NCBI RefSeq assembly: GCF_900156345.1
Contig: NZ_FTPP01000001.1
Span: forward strand, 682,001-746,000
Source: Pontibacter indicus
Lineage (GTDB): Bacteria; Bacteroidota; Bacteroidia; Cytophagales; Hymenobacteraceae
Direction of reading: 5' to 3'
DNA length: 64,000 nucleotides
Shown here: positions 27,541-36,810 of the stretch, piece by piece
Numbering within the stretch: position 1 is the first letter of the stretch
Layout of the letters: every line of letters begins with the position of its first letter
The notes under the pieces: generated by a model
The model's input: the letters and a program-made list of their open reading frames with translations, nothing else
The model's database searches: none
What the model was told of the DNA's origin: nothing
Translations under genes and position numbers: made by a program

Positions 27541-28686
27541 TTATTTGATCAAATTCTTATACAGACTGTTGATCACTTCAGCCAGCGCCAGGTTGTATTC
27601 ATTTACTTCCGGGGCACTGGTTCCGTTCGTTATCACCACAAAGCCGAACTGTTCTTTTGGCTGGAAGAACATGGCGCTGTAGAGGCCGTAGGCATTGCCG
27701 GTGTGGCCAACCAGCGCCTTACCCGGGATCAGTTTTTTTTCTGTTTTTAGGGCCAGTCCGTAGCCATTGTCGGCAATCTTCGACTGCATTTGCTTCGCGC
27801 TTTTCTTCGAAATGATGCGTGTACCCTTGTACTCGCCTTTGTTCATATGCATGGTCATATACCTGGCCAGGTCAGGGGCCGACATCTTCATGCCGCCGGT
27901 GGGCGAGAAGATAGGGGTGCTATGGCCCATTTTGTAATTTCTGATCTCTTGCCGGCGCGGGGCATATGCCGAGGGCGAAGGAGAGAAACGGCTCGAGTCC
28001 GCATGGTACTCATACAGGGTCACGAAACGACTGGCGTCCAGGGAGTCTACGTTGTAGCCGCCGTATAGCCCCAGCGGGTCCAGGATGCGGTGCTTGATGG
28101 ATTGGTCGAAGCGCTCGCCGGTCAGTTTCTCCAGGATGGTGCCGCCCATGTTGAAACCCAGGTTGCAGTACTCGTATTGCGTGCCGGGCTCGTAGTTGTT
28201 GTAGCAGGCAGCCCAGTTCGGGTTTTTGGCCGGGTCGATGGTGTCGAGGGTGAAGTAGCCCTGGCTGTCGTTGATGCTGGAAGTATGCGAAAGCATCATG
28301 CGCAGCGTGATGACTTTATCCGGGTACTTCGGGTTGCGCACCTGAAAACCCACCAGCTTGCTCACATCATCCTCCAGTGAAAGCTTTCCTGCCTCGATCA
28401 ACTGCATCAGGGCCGTAGCGGTAAAGGATTTGGAGATGGAGGCAATCCTGAAAATATCATTTGGGGAGAGCGGTGTCTGGCTTTCGACATCCTTCAATCC
28501 GAAGGATTTATTATAAACAATTTCGCCTTTCTTCACCACAACCACGGCCAGCCCCACCATGTCGTGCTGCTGCATGATAGACTGCAAGTCTGTTTCGGTT
28601 TTGGCATCCTGTCCGTGGCCGGATAGGGTGAAGGTGGCCAGCACGAGCGTGGTGAGCGTGGCATTCTTCCAAAATTTTTTCAGCAT
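27541..28686 (-). CDS. serine hydrolase of the beta-lactamase / PBP4* family
   Basis: A 381-residue exported protein (signal peptide ending SGHGQ). The active-site SxxK is in ASISKSFTATAL and the YxN in EYCNLGFNMGG; the third motif is HTGNAYGLYSAM. These are class C beta-lactamase/esterase-like enzymes with varied roles in cell-wall or ester hydrolysis. A terminator lies at its end and an 81-bp gap separates it from the DUF5777 operon, so it may be read through from it. Confidence 0.93.
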   Translation of the reverse strand: MLKKFWKNATLTTLVLATFTLSGHGQDAKTETDLQSIMQQHDMVGLAVVVVKKGEIVYNKSFGLKDVESQTPLSPNDIFRIASISKSFTATALMQLIEAGKLSLEDDVSKLVGFQVRNPKYPDKVITLRMMLSHTSSINDSQGYFTLDTIDPAKNPNWAACYNNYEPGTQYEYCNLGFNMGGTILEKLTGERFDQSIKHRILDPLGLYGGYNVDSLDASRFVTLYEYHADSSRFSPSPSAYAPRRQEIRNYKMGHSTPIFSPTGGMKMSAPDLARYMTMHMNKGEYKGTRIISKKSAKQMQSKIADNGYGLALKTEKKLIPGKALVGHTGNAYGLYSAMFFQPKEQFGFVVITNGTSAPEVNEYNLALAEVINSLYKNLIK

Positions 28687-28767
28687 AGTTCCAATGAGGT
28701 ATAGCGTATGAGGAGCCTAAGTTAAGCATCTATACTGAAATACCACTATTCTATTATCCTGATTATC

Positions 28768-29655
28768 TCACCACTTCTTTTCTCCTTTCAGATCGAAGAC
28801 CCGCGAAATGTTAAAGCCAAAATAGATGTCTCCGTCAGACCAATAGCCGGTGTTCCGGCTAACGAAAAATTTCTCCACCATACCCTCTGCGTTCGTAAAG
28901 ATCAACTGAAAAACATGTCCGCCTGTTTCGATGTCAAACCCAAGGGAAAGGCCGTTCCGGTAGTCCTGTCGTGCCTCACCGGAGAGCAAGTAAAAATACT
29001 CCGCGTTGAAGGAGGTTCGCTTGGTGATCTTGAATCGCCCGCCTCCGCCCAGTGCGTATACCTTGTTTTCATCCCGACGGGTTGGAACCAGGTTGTGGTG
29101 CACCAGGGTGGGGGATAGCTGGAGCGAGAAGCGATCTGTAAATTTCCGAGCAATAAGTACCTGCTGCGTGTAAGCCAATCGGTGCCTGAAATCAAAGTTG
29201 TTTTCCTCCTGTGGCCATTTCAGCGAGCGGACAGCTGCACTGGAAAAGAGCGTGACGGTGACCGGGCTACCTGTTCCCATTTGTTGCTGCAGCAGCTTAT
29301 ACTTCAAGAAACCGTCAAAGGTCTTTTCCAGGGAGCTCCTGCCTATACCTATGTCAAGCCGGTTTGTTAAGCCGTACTCCAGCCCGAGGCGGATGGTCGC
29401 CTGGTCGAGTCCGAACAGCTCGTAGGCACCGCTGTTCAGAGTACCAAAGCGGTGAGAGATCAGAAAGAGCAGTACGCCGGCGCTGTTCGTTTCCACTGTG
29501 TGCCCGTTCACCAGGCGCGTGGTCTTAAAGGTACCGGTTACAGGGCCAGTGGTTGCGCTGTCGCTGGCCTCAGCTATTTTTAGCAGGTCGTCCTGTGCCT
29601 GCGCAAAGGCTGTGGGCAGGCAGAGCAGCACCAAAAGCATCCATTTCTTTCGCAT
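28768..29655 (-). CDS. DUF5777 family beta-barrel protein
   Basis: A 295-residue outer-membrane protein with a signal peptide ending AFAQA. The typical start is FKTTRLVNGHTVETNSAGVLLF, then LISHRFGTLNSGAYELFGLDQ and repeated amphipathic beta strands. It lies 1 bp after the YceI gene. DUF5777 proteins occur with YceI and cytochrome proteins in Bacteroidota; function unproven. Confidence 0.88.
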   Translation of the reverse strand: MRKKWMLLVLLCLPTAFAQAQDDLLKIAEASDSATTGPVTGTFKTTRLVNGHTVETNSAGVLLFLISHRFGTLNSGAYELFGLDQATIRLGLEYGLTNRLDIGIGRSSLEKTFDGFLKYKLLQQQMGTGSPVTVTLFSSAAVRSLKWPQEENNFDFRHRLAYTQQVLIARKFTDRFSLQLSPTLVHHNLVPTRRDENKVYALGGGGRFKITKRTSFNAEYFYLLSGEARQDYRNGLSLGFDIETGGHVFQLIFTNAEGMVEKFFVSRNTGYWSDGDIYFGFNISRVFDLKGEKKW

Positions 29656-29656
29656 G

Positions 29657-30223
29657 TCAGAGGCTGTTACCTGTTAGCGGGGAATAGATGATGTCCACGG
29701 TAATGTCAATCCGCCTGGCGATGTTGTTGCGAACGAGCCGCGGAATATGGATGTCAAACTCCTGTGGTGTGACCGAGAAGGTGGACTTGCCATAGATGCG
29801 CCCATCTTTCACTTCCAGGGTACCCACAGTGTCGATGGCTTTGTCTTTGCCATGTATGTTCAGCACGCCTTGTACCCGCACGAGGTATGCCGCTTGCCGG
29901 GTGACGTCCACGGCGTCGGGATTCATTATTTTTCCCTTAAAGGTAGCCTTCGGGTACTTGTCCGACTCTACGTAGTTTTCATTGAAGTGCGTTTGCATCA
30001 GGGATTTCCTGAACTGAAACTCCTTCATCGGGACAGAAAAGACCATTTCGCCGGTACTCAGATCCAGCACGGAAACCACTTTCCGGTTATGCGCTTCGAT
30101 GTCCTCCAGGGGAGCATCCGAATAGAACCAGATGTGGCCTGTTTTGGTGAAGAAACGTGCCTGCGCCACCCCATTGGCAAGGGGAAAAAGGAAGAGCGCT
30201 ATAAGCAGAAGAAGCTGTTTCAT
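29657..30223 (-). CDS. YceI family periplasmic protein
   Basis: A 188-residue protein with a signal peptide (ending NGVAQA). YceI lipocalin-like fold: FYSDAPLEDIEAHNRKV, YPKATFKGKI and VRVQGVLNIHGKDKAI are typical. YceI proteins bind isoprenoid chains such as quinones in the periplasm. Sits between a cytochrome-like lipoprotein and a DUF5777 barrel in one operon, so a redox or electron-carrier link is likely. Confidence 0.93.
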   Translation of the reverse strand: MKQLLLLIALFLFPLANGVAQARFFTKTGHIWFYSDAPLEDIEAHNRKVVSVLDLSTGEMVFSVPMKEFQFRKSLMQTHFNENYVESDKYPKATFKGKIMNPDAVDVTRQAAYLVRVQGVLNIHGKDKAIDTVGTLEVKDGRIYGKSTFSVTPQEFDIHIPRLVRNNIARRIDITVDIIYSPLTGNSL

Positions 30224-30232
30224 GGCCAGGAT

Positions 30233-30619
30233 TTAATTGTTCGGAGCGCCATTGTCGACCCATTTCTTGATCTTCTCAATATCACAGGCCGAGAGTTTCG
30301 CAGCGCCTTGCGGCATGGGAGCGAAGCCGGGCGCATGGGTAATCGCACCGATCAGGCGGCGGTCGTCTACCTTCGCCTTTACACCGGCATAGCTGCTCAG
30401 TACCACGCCACCCTCTGCAATGTTGGCGGCATGGCAGGCGTAGCAGTTGGCAGCCAGTATGGGCACCACGCTGCCCGAAAAGGTCACCGCATTGGTATCG
30501 CATTGCTGGGCGGGCTGCTGCGGCGTCAGGTCTTCTTCGTTGTCATCGGCACAGGCCACAGCAGCCATAAGCATAATGCCCAGCATCAGTTTGTTCAGAG
30601 AGGTATAGGTTTGTGCCAT
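30233..30619 (-). CDS. cytochrome c-type lipoprotein
   Basis: 128 residues from the ATG at 30619 with a lipobox (MAAVAC). One heme motif CYACH (in ANCYACHAANIAEGG) and a C-terminal MPQGAAKLSACDIEKIKKWVDNG that matches small monohaem cytochromes of the PSCyt1 type, with a Met as the possible sixth ligand. First gene of the cytochrome-YceI-DUF5777 operon. Confidence 0.9.
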   Translation of the reverse strand: MAQTYTSLNKLMLGIMLMAAVACADDNEEDLTPQQPAQQCDTNAVTFSGSVVPILAANCYACHAANIAEGGVVLSSYAGVKAKVDDRRLIGAITHAPGFAPMPQGAAKLSACDIEKIKKWVDNGAPNN

Positions 30620-30824
30620 GTGTTTTTCTTCTTTTTGTCGAGGTGCCCCCATCACGGACATTATTTCCGGATGGTTGCCTCTGGTTGAAATAATATCGCG
30701 CACCTGACCACCAGAATTGAGTTGTCACATCCATCTTGCGGTTTTGTGCAGGTTTTAGGTTTCGGTTCTACCTATTTTATGCTATATTTCAGCATCCTTC
30801 GACACATCTGATGATTTTGATACC

Positions 30825-33380
30825 ATGAGAAAGCCCTTGGCAGCCGTTTTATGCGCCCTCTATGTTATGCTCTATGCAAATGCCTTTGCACAGGAAAGCA
30901 GTAAAAATTTCGACCCCAAGAAGCTCAAGCTGAGCTATGAGGTTGCGGACGGAAAGTACGAGAACAAGCCACAAACGCTGGCGGTGCTCACCCTCACCAA
31001 CACAGGCGATTCACCTTTGCCGGCCAGTGGCTGGACCCTGTATTTCCATTCCTTTCCTGCTCTTAAGCCCAAAGAGGAGAATGCTCCCTTCAAAGTGGAG
31101 CATGTGAACGGCGACCTGCGCTATCTGGCGCCGACTGCTGCTTTCAAAGGACTGGCACCTGGCGCTTCGCAGCGGATAGAGCTCGTTTCGGGTGGACAGG
31201 TGGTGAACGAGTCCAGAACGCCGCATGGCTTTTACCTGGTTTGGGACCATGACAAGTCAAAAGGCTACACCACTGCGCCCATTAGCGTGAAAAAGCCGGA
31301 CCAGCCCTGGGTTAACTGGCTGCAGGCGAAAGAGGTGTATGCGCAGAACAAGGTGATTACCGACATCGCAGAAGAGAAGCTGACCAAAGTTTTCCCGACA
31401 CCGGCTGTATACCACGAATCCGGCCAGCCGTTTACCATGACCGCCGCTATACCTATTGTAACGGATGCTGCTTTTATGCGCGAGGCTACCTTGCTGGCGG
31501 ATCACCTGGGTACTGTTTTCGGCAAAAAACCGGTCATCAGCATGCTGGGTACCGGCAAGGCAATTCGTTTGCAACTCAAGAAAGGGTTGGGGCCGGAAGC
31601 CTACGAACTGCAGGTGAGTCCGCAGGAAGTGGTGATTAATGCCTCTACACCGACAGGCGCTTTTTATGGCACACAATCGCTGAAGACGCTGATTCCGGCA
31701 ACAGCATTGGCTAAAAAACAGGCTTCTGTGCAGCTGCCGGGTGTGCGTGTTTCGGATGCGCCGCGTTTTGGGCACAGAGCTTTTATGATGGATGTGTCGC
31801 GCAATTTCCAGTCGAAGGAGCAGGTGCTGAAGGTGCTGGATCTGATGGCGCTCTACAAGCTGAATGTACTGCACTTTCACCTGAACGATGACGAAGGCTG
31901 GCGCCTGGAAATTCCGGGTCTGCCGGAACTGACGGAGGTTGGCGGCAGACGCGGCCATACCGTCGATGAGCTGAACCAACTGCAGCCTTCGCTGGGCTCT
32001 GGTCCGGACGCCGATAAGACAAGCGGCAGCGGGCACTATACCAAAGCAGACTTTATCCAGATCCTGAAGTACGCGACGGAGCGCCACATCAAGGTGATTC
32101 CGGAGATCGAAACGCCGGGTCATGCCCGTGCCGCAATCAAGTCGATGGATGCCCGCTATGCCCGCCTGATGAAGGAGGGGAAACCCGAAGAAGCAAAACG
32201 CTACCTGCTTCGCGACCTGGAGGATAAATCGGTGTACCGTTCTGTACAGAACTGGAATGATAACGTGATCAACGTGGCGCTGCCTTCTACCTATACCTTC
32301 CTCGAAAAGGTGGTGGACGAGATCCTGGCCATGTATCAGGAGGCCGGTGCCCCGATCCAGACCATCCACATGGGCGGCGACGAGGTACCCAATGGCGTAT
32401 GGGAGAAGTCGCCTGCGGTAGACGCTTTGATGGCGGCTAACCCAGGTATAAAAGGTAAATACGATCTTTGGGACTACTTCTTTGGCAAGGTGAACTCTAT
32501 GCTCAACGCGCGCAAGCTCTATATGTCAGGATGGGAGGAAATAGGCCTGACAAGGGTAGAGGAGAACGGGAAGAAAAAGTATGTGCCCAACCTGGATTTC
32601 AAAGACAAGAACTTTCATGTGGATGTCTGGAACAACCTGTGGGGCGCCGAGGACCTGGCCTACCGTATGGCGAATGCCGGCTACAAGGTGGTGCTCACCA
32701 ACGCCTCCAACCTATACCTGGACCTGACTTACCAGAAAGCCTACGACGAGCCGGGCCTGTACTGGGCAGGCTACCTGGACCTGGACAAGCCCTTCTACTT
32801 CATCCCCTTTGACTACATGAAGAACCAGAAAGTAGATACCAACAACGATCCGATCAATCCTGCGGTAGTCTTTAAAGGAAAAGAGCGACTGACTGCCTTT
32901 GGGCGCACGAATATTGTAGGATTGCAGGCGCCGCTCTGGTCTGAGATGATCAAAACCCCGGAACGCCTGGAGTACATGCTGCTGCCGAAGCTTTTGGGTC
33001 TGGCAGAGCGCGCCTGGGCACCGGACCCGGCTTGGGCAACCGAGCCAGATGCTGCCAAAGCCGAAGCGGCCTACAACCAGGCCTGGTCTGCCTTTGTAAA
33101 TGTATTGGGCAAGCGCGAACTGCCGCGCCTGAGCCACTATGCCGGCGGCTTCCAGTACCGCATCCCGACAGCCGGTGCCGTGCTGGAGAACGGAAAAGTA
33201 CTGGCCAATGTACAATTGCCTGGATTCGTCATCCGCTACACCACAGACGGTTCGGAGCCTACCGAAAAGAGCAAGGTGTACACGGGCCCGATCAGCGCGA
33301 AAGGGGAGGTGAAGCTGAAAGTATTCAGCCCATCCGGACGATCCGGCCGCGTAGTAACGATCTCGAATAAGGCGAGTTGA
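30825..33380 (+). CDS. beta-N-acetylhexosaminidase, GH20
   Basis: An 851-residue exported enzyme (signal peptide ending NAFAQ). In order: a CHB_HEX-type N-terminal beta domain (about residues 30-170), a GH20b domain, the GH20 barrel with HFHLNDDEGWRLEIPGLPEL and the catalytic pair HMGGDEV, WNNLWGAEDLAYRMANAGY, and a C-terminal CHB_HEX_C-type domain with PGFVIRYTTDGSEPT. Removes terminal GlcNAc/GalNAc from chitin oligomers or glycans. Monocistronic with its own terminator. Confidence 0.96.
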   Translation: MRKPLAAVLCALYVMLYANAFAQESSKNFDPKKLKLSYEVADGKYENKPQTLAVLTLTNTGDSPLPASGWTLYFHSFPALKPKEENAPFKVEHVNGDLRYLAPTAAFKGLAPGASQRIELVSGGQVVNESRTPHGFYLVWDHDKSKGYTTAPISVKKPDQPWVNWLQAKEVYAQNKVITDIAEEKLTKVFPTPAVYHESGQPFTMTAAIPIVTDAAFMREATLLADHLGTVFGKKPVISMLGTGKAIRLQLKKGLGPEAYELQVSPQEVVINASTPTGAFYGTQSLKTLIPATALAKKQASVQLPGVRVSDAPRFGHRAFMMDVSRNFQSKEQVLKVLDLMALYKLNVLHFHLNDDEGWRLEIPGLPELTEVGGRRGHTVDELNQLQPSLGSGPDADKTSGSGHYTKADFIQILKYATERHIKVIPEIETPGHARAAIKSMDARYARLMKEGKPEEAKRYLLRDLEDKSVYRSVQNWNDNVINVALPSTYTFLEKVVDEILAMYQEAGAPIQTIHMGGDEVPNGVWEKSPAVDALMAANPGIKGKYDLWDYFFGKVNSMLNARKLYMSGWEEIGLTRVEENGKKKYVPNLDFKDKNFHVDVWNNLWGAEDLAYRMANAGYKVVLTNASNLYLDLTYQKAYDEPGLYWAGYLDLDKPFYFIPFDYMKNQKVDTNNDPINPAVVFKGKERLTAFGRTNIVGLQAPLWSEMIKTPERLEYMLLPKLLGLAERAWAPDPAWATEPDAAKAEAAYNQAWSAFVNVLGKRELPRLSHYAGGFQYRIPTAGAVLENGKVLANVQLPGFVIRYTTDGSEPTEKSKVYTGPISAKGEVKLKVFSPSGRSGRVVTISNKAS

Positions 33381-33415
33381 TCCGACAACGAATTCACCCA
33401 ATTGACTAGAAGTAA

Positions 33416-33449
33416 AAAAGGTCTGCCAGGTATACCTGACAGACCTTTT
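33416..33449 (+). terminator. terminator with AGGTATACCT at its centre
   Basis: Almost perfect palindrome aaaaggtctg ccaggta / tacctga cagacctttt, one mismatch. The centre is the self-complementary form of the AGGTATAG-type motif. Follows the GH20 gene by 35 bp. Confidence 0.88.
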
Positions 33450-33476
33450 ATTATTGTCACTGCTTGTTTCAATTAG

Positions 33477-33719
33477 TTATTCGGAAGGCGGACTAGATTC
33501 TTTCACCGGAAAGTGATTTTTCCGGAGATTCATGCCATAGGTATAGTTCGTGGACAGGATCACGTCGTTGCAATCAAAATGCTTGATCACGCCGTCTTTT
33601 TGCAAGGCGACCACCCAGCAGGTGTTCTGGTGCATGCCGTAGTCGATGATGAAAATGGCCTGGCCCGTCCCCAAAGGCGTCTCGACCAGTATGGATGGTT
33701 TTAATTGAAGTATAGACAT
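33477..33719 (-). CDS. small conserved-looking protein, 80 residues
   Basis: No family recognised. The product is soluble and beta-rich (PLGTGQAIFIIDYGMHQNTCWVVAL), with a single Cys pair distant in sequence, and ends in a disordered tail (KESSPPSE). The reading frame, start and normal codon use support a real gene; the pattern GTG-AIFIIDYG-H-N--W-V-L looks like a small SH3-like barrel. Function unknown. Confidence 0.65.
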   Translation of the reverse strand: MSILQLKPSILVETPLGTGQAIFIIDYGMHQNTCWVVALQKDGVIKHFDCNDVILSTNYTYGMNLRKNHFPVKESSPPSE

Positions 33720-33828
33720 ATGGTGCGTTCTAAGTTTGTTGGTTTTGACTCTTTAACTATTTAACGAGACAATAGTTTAGGACATACGCATGGTATATTT
33801 GCCATAGAGGCCCATCAACACCATAAAT

Positions 33829-33875
33829 TCGTAGGGACAGGTCGCGACCTATCCGAATCGTGCATCGGTTAATTT
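33829..33875 (+). repeat. REP palindrome, left of the defence island
   Basis: Copy of tcgtagggacaggtcgcgac.. with the palindrome GGACAGGTCGCGACCTrTCC followed by gaatcgtgca.cggttaa. Nearly identical in sequence and orientation to the copy at 46446-46490, about 12.6 kb away. Confidence 0.88.
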
Positions 33876-34039
33876 GTCTGAATCTTTCTATAGGGCCCCT
33901 ACCCCAAGGATTTACAGGATTAAAGGATTTGCAGGATTAGCTCTTGGAGCAATTAAATTTCCAGTTGCATCGACAAGCCATTGTGCAGGCAGGGCGCAAC
34001 TCGAAGCTGTCAACTTAATGTTTTTTGTCATTTCGAACA

Positions 34040-34138
34040 CGCCCGAGACGCGAGTCGAAGGGGGCGAGCGGAGCTCTGAGAAATCTGGAATATTGCCATT
34101 ACTCTGGATTGATCCAGATCTCTCCCTTTGTTCGACAT
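34040..34138. repeat. intergenic inverted repeat
   Basis: gagcggagctctgagaaat... and ...atccagatctctccctttg can pair (gagaaatctgga / tccagatctctc), followed by ttcgacatgacag. A related fragment (gtcagatttctcctatcgtc) occurs at 48470-48500, so this is probably a dispersed repeat. Confidence 0.55.
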
Positions 34139-34227
34139 GACAGCTAGAAATGAAGATACTGTCATGCCACACTCATTCCATGCTCCTTATACCTGGCTTT
34201 TGAGATTGCCTTTTTGTATCAGTCAGA

Positions 34228-34887
34228 TTACAGGGAGTTCAGTATTTCCGGTACGTTGTTTTGGGCTGAGTTGACCAGAGGAGACACGGGGTAGGCTTTC
34301 ATTTGGGTTGCATCATAGGGCTTTAACAGCGACAGCAGTTCTTCCTGTGATTCGTGCGCATCGAGCCAGAGTTCTTCTGCCTCCGGCGAAAGGATGACCG
34401 GCATTCGGTCGTGGATCGGCTTCACCAGGTTATTGGCCTCGGTCGTGATGATGGTGTAGGTATGCAGCAGCTCGCCCGTGCTTTTATCCAGCCATTCATC
34501 CCACAGACCGGCAAAGCTGAAAGTGTCTTCATCTTTCAGGAGGATGCGGTAGGGCACCTTGCCATGTGCCGTTACCTGCCATTCAAAAAAGCCGTCGGCC
34601 GGCACCAGGCAGCGCTTCGAGCTCAGCAGTTTGCGGAAAGAGGGTTTCTCGGCAAGCGTTTCAGCCCGGGCATTGATCGCCCGCTTCACTGCTTTTGCAT
34701 CCTTCGCCCAAAAAGGCTGCAGTCCCCAGGAAAAGAACTGAACGGCATCAGGGTGATCGTTGGTTACGACCGGCAGGTTCTGCGAAGGCGCCGCATTGTA
34801 ATGGGGTTCCTTCAGGCTTTTCGTCAACAGCTTCGCAGCTTTCGATTTTCCCTTTGGTTTAGCTAGTACCGAATATTTGCCGCACAT
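34228..34887 (-). CDS. SOS response-associated peptidase, SRAP/YedK (HMCES-like)
   Basis: A 219-residue SRAP protein. Catalytic Cys2 (MCGKYS), the NARAET motif, FFEW with the conserved Glu, and IHDRMPVIL with the conserved His are all present. SRAP proteins cross-link to abasic sites in single-stranded DNA and protect them during replication. It lies next to the defence operon, separated by 100 bp, and inside the region bounded by direct REP copies. Confidence 0.95.
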   Translation of the reverse strand: MCGKYSVLAKPKGKSKAAKLLTKSLKEPHYNAAPSQNLPVVTNDHPDAVQFFSWGLQPFWAKDAKAVKRAINARAETLAEKPSFRKLLSSKRCLVPADGFFEWQVTAHGKVPYRILLKDEDTFSFAGLWDEWLDKSTGELLHTYTIITTEANNLVKPIHDRMPVILSPEAEELWLDAHESQEELLSLLKPYDATQMKAYPVSPLVNSAQNNVPEILNSL

Positions 34888-34989
34888 GGTAAATGGAGTC
34901 GTTGGTATGTACTGTAATTTACGATGTTGGCGGTTGAATAGCTGTTAAGAGTTCTAAGAATCAATCGGGAGATAATCATTGGATTATCA

Positions 34990-36774
34990 CTACAGTGAAA
35001 AATAATACTCTCTAATTTTATTCGCCATCATTCTGCGACGTGCGTACAAAAAGTCTTGGTAGTGCTGAATACTCATATTATCGATTGAGTAAGGCACACA
35101 ATTCATGTCCAGGTTTTTCTTCAACTCCTCCCGCGTAGAGATGCCCGTCAATTGCAGATTTTCCTCTTCTATCTGCGTGTGGATCAATTCAAAGTATTCT
35201 TCGGGAGATTTACTGCCCACTTTAATGTTGATTTCGGATTGCATGTAAGCATAATTTGCAATCTGATTGTATTTACCTTGTGCCAAGCCATTTTTCCTCA
35301 AGTATTCTTTCGGGAATAGATGGTGAATGTCGCCTTTGTGTATGATCAGGTCAGCAACAGAAATATCCTTCGAAAGAAAGCCCTTGTCATTTGCTTTTAC
35401 CTGTGCGGCAAGGAAAACTAAAAAGTAAGGACTACTGGCAACTGAGGTGTCTAAACTTTGTGGAAGAGAAGCACTCCAAAAAGCTTCTGATAATTCGCCT
35501 TCTTCTTTTTCACTAAGGTATTCTGCAAAATGTCTGTTAGAGATTTGCTTGATATCATAGTCAAACACACTTTCTGGAGAGCCAGAATAACGGCCGGTCA
35601 AAATAGAATATACCATCCAGCGCCTCACATGGCTTTCAATTGCCACGGAGTTTTCACCTAATTCCCGCAGCTTCAGGTATAAGATGTATGCAAAGTTGAG
35701 TACGTTTTGTGATCGGATCAATTTAGGTGATATGAAGCCGGCTGACTTCACTATCATGATAAAGCGTTTGTAATTCGATTCGTTGATGAAGTTTATAACG
35801 CCTTCCCTTAGTTTGGCAAAAGAACTTTCAGCGATGCTCTCTTCAAATGTTCGAGTTTCGAAATTACGGCCTGACAACAAACTAACCAGGTCAGAAAGAC
35901 GCCCACGATTGAATTTTGAGGTAAAGGCAACTCGAATTAAATCTGTATAATCCGGGTCATACAAGTCTTCTGTTTCAGACTTTAGCCACTGCATCTTTTG
36001 GAAGAGCTCGGTACTGGCAAATGCTGGATCATTATCTACTATGTGTCTGTAGTAGTCCGGTGCAATGGCTAAGTGGCAGAAGTAGTCAATCGCTTTGCGC
36101 AGTTGATTTCCGTTGTATTCTGTGTTAGAAGCGATCTTACTCATGGCAAAATCTGCCTGGCTTAGAACAACTCCTTTAGAATTGATTCGAATGAATATCT
36201 CCGTTACGGTTTCAATGTCGAGATCTGGCGCTAATTCAATAAGGCCAATCTGCTTTTTTGGAATGTTAACAAGTTTAGTAAAAGCGCTTTGTGCCAGTTT
36301 TCTGTCTACATCCGGGTTTAGATCGAAGTAATTAGAGGCCAGCTCAAAAAGATCTCCATTGATAGCATCAGCAATGTCTGGTATCCATGTTTTGTCTTTC
36401 GAAATAGCAGGGTTCAATACCTCGAATCTCTCTTCCAATGGATTGAAAGCAATTTTTATCTTGACCCTTTTATAGTTTTTATTAACTACATACTGACCAA
36501 GTATAGCCGCTGTTAAAGCAGTGATGCGCTGCTGCCCATCTATCAGTATCTTTTTCCCTTCGCTAAGTGTTCCATCTTTTAACTTGACGTTAGGGTTCTT
36601 CCAGGCTATGACGTATCCGACAGGATAGCCCTGGTACAAGCTATCCATAAGGTCGCGCACTTTCGAGCCGTCCCACACAAAAGGCCGCTGGATCTCAGGT
36701 ATGGCAATTTCGCCTGACTTAACCCAGGCTAAGACAGTCTCGATTAGATACTGATTGACGGAATACTTTTGCAT
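34990..36774 (-). CDS. DUF262/DUF1524 protein, GmrSD-like restriction protein
   Basis: A 594-residue fusion. N-terminal DUF262: [29 protein letters not shown] and [13 protein letters not shown] (the DGQQR nucleotide-binding motif). C-terminal part has [14 protein letters not shown] and [10 protein letters not shown], the HNH-like layout of DUF1524. GmrSD enzymes are NTP-dependent type IV restriction systems that cut modified DNA. It starts 36 bp after the PLD-type gene and is the last member of the seven-gene defence operon. AT-rich. Confidence 0.88.
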   Translation of the reverse strand: MQKYSVNQYLIETVLAWVKSGEIAIPEIQRPFVWDGSKVRDLMDSLYQGYPVGYVIAWKNPNVKLKDGTLSEGKKILIDGQQRITALTAAILGQYVVNKNYKRVKIKIAFNPLEERFEVLNPAISKDKTWIPDIADAINGDLFELASNYFDLNPDVDRKLAQSAFTKLVNIPKKQIGLIELAPDLDIETVTEIFIRINSKGVVLSQADFAMSKIASNTEYNGNQLRKAIDYFCHLAIAPDYYRHIVDNDPAFASTELFQKMQWLKSETEDLYDPDYTDLIRVAFTSKFNRGRLSDLVSLLSGRNFETRTFEESIAESSFAKLREGVINFINESNYKRFIMIVKSAGFISPKLIRSQNVLNFAYILYLKLRELGENSVAIESHVRRWMVYSILTGRYSGSPESVFDYDIKQISNRHFAEYLSEKEEGELSEAFWSASLPQSLDTSVASSPYFLVFLAAQVKANDKGFLSKDISVADLIIHKGDIHHLFPKEYLRKNGLAQGKYNQIANYAYMQSEINIKVGSKSPEEYFELIHTQIEEENLQLTGISTREELKKNLDMNCVPYSIDNMSIQHYQDFLYARRRMMANKIREYYFSL

Positions 36775-36810
36775 GTTGTTATTGATTGACTGAAGTTAGG
36801 ACGCAATTTT

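Larger units (their letters stand above)
33720..34227. other. 508-bp intergenic region holding repeats
   Basis: Contains a REP copy (33829-33870), a short imperfect tandem (ggatttacaggatt / ggatttgcaggatt, about 33907-33939) and an inverted repeat family (34021-34140). The open frames here are made of these repeats, not of genes. Confidence 0.75.

Noticed and set aside
31257..32369. 370-residue open frame on the minus strand
   Set aside because: Antisense to the GH20 enzyme, no family features and an odd composition rich in His, Gln and Arg.
33874..34140. 88-residue open frame
   Set aside because: Made of dispersed intergenic repeats, with no gene features.
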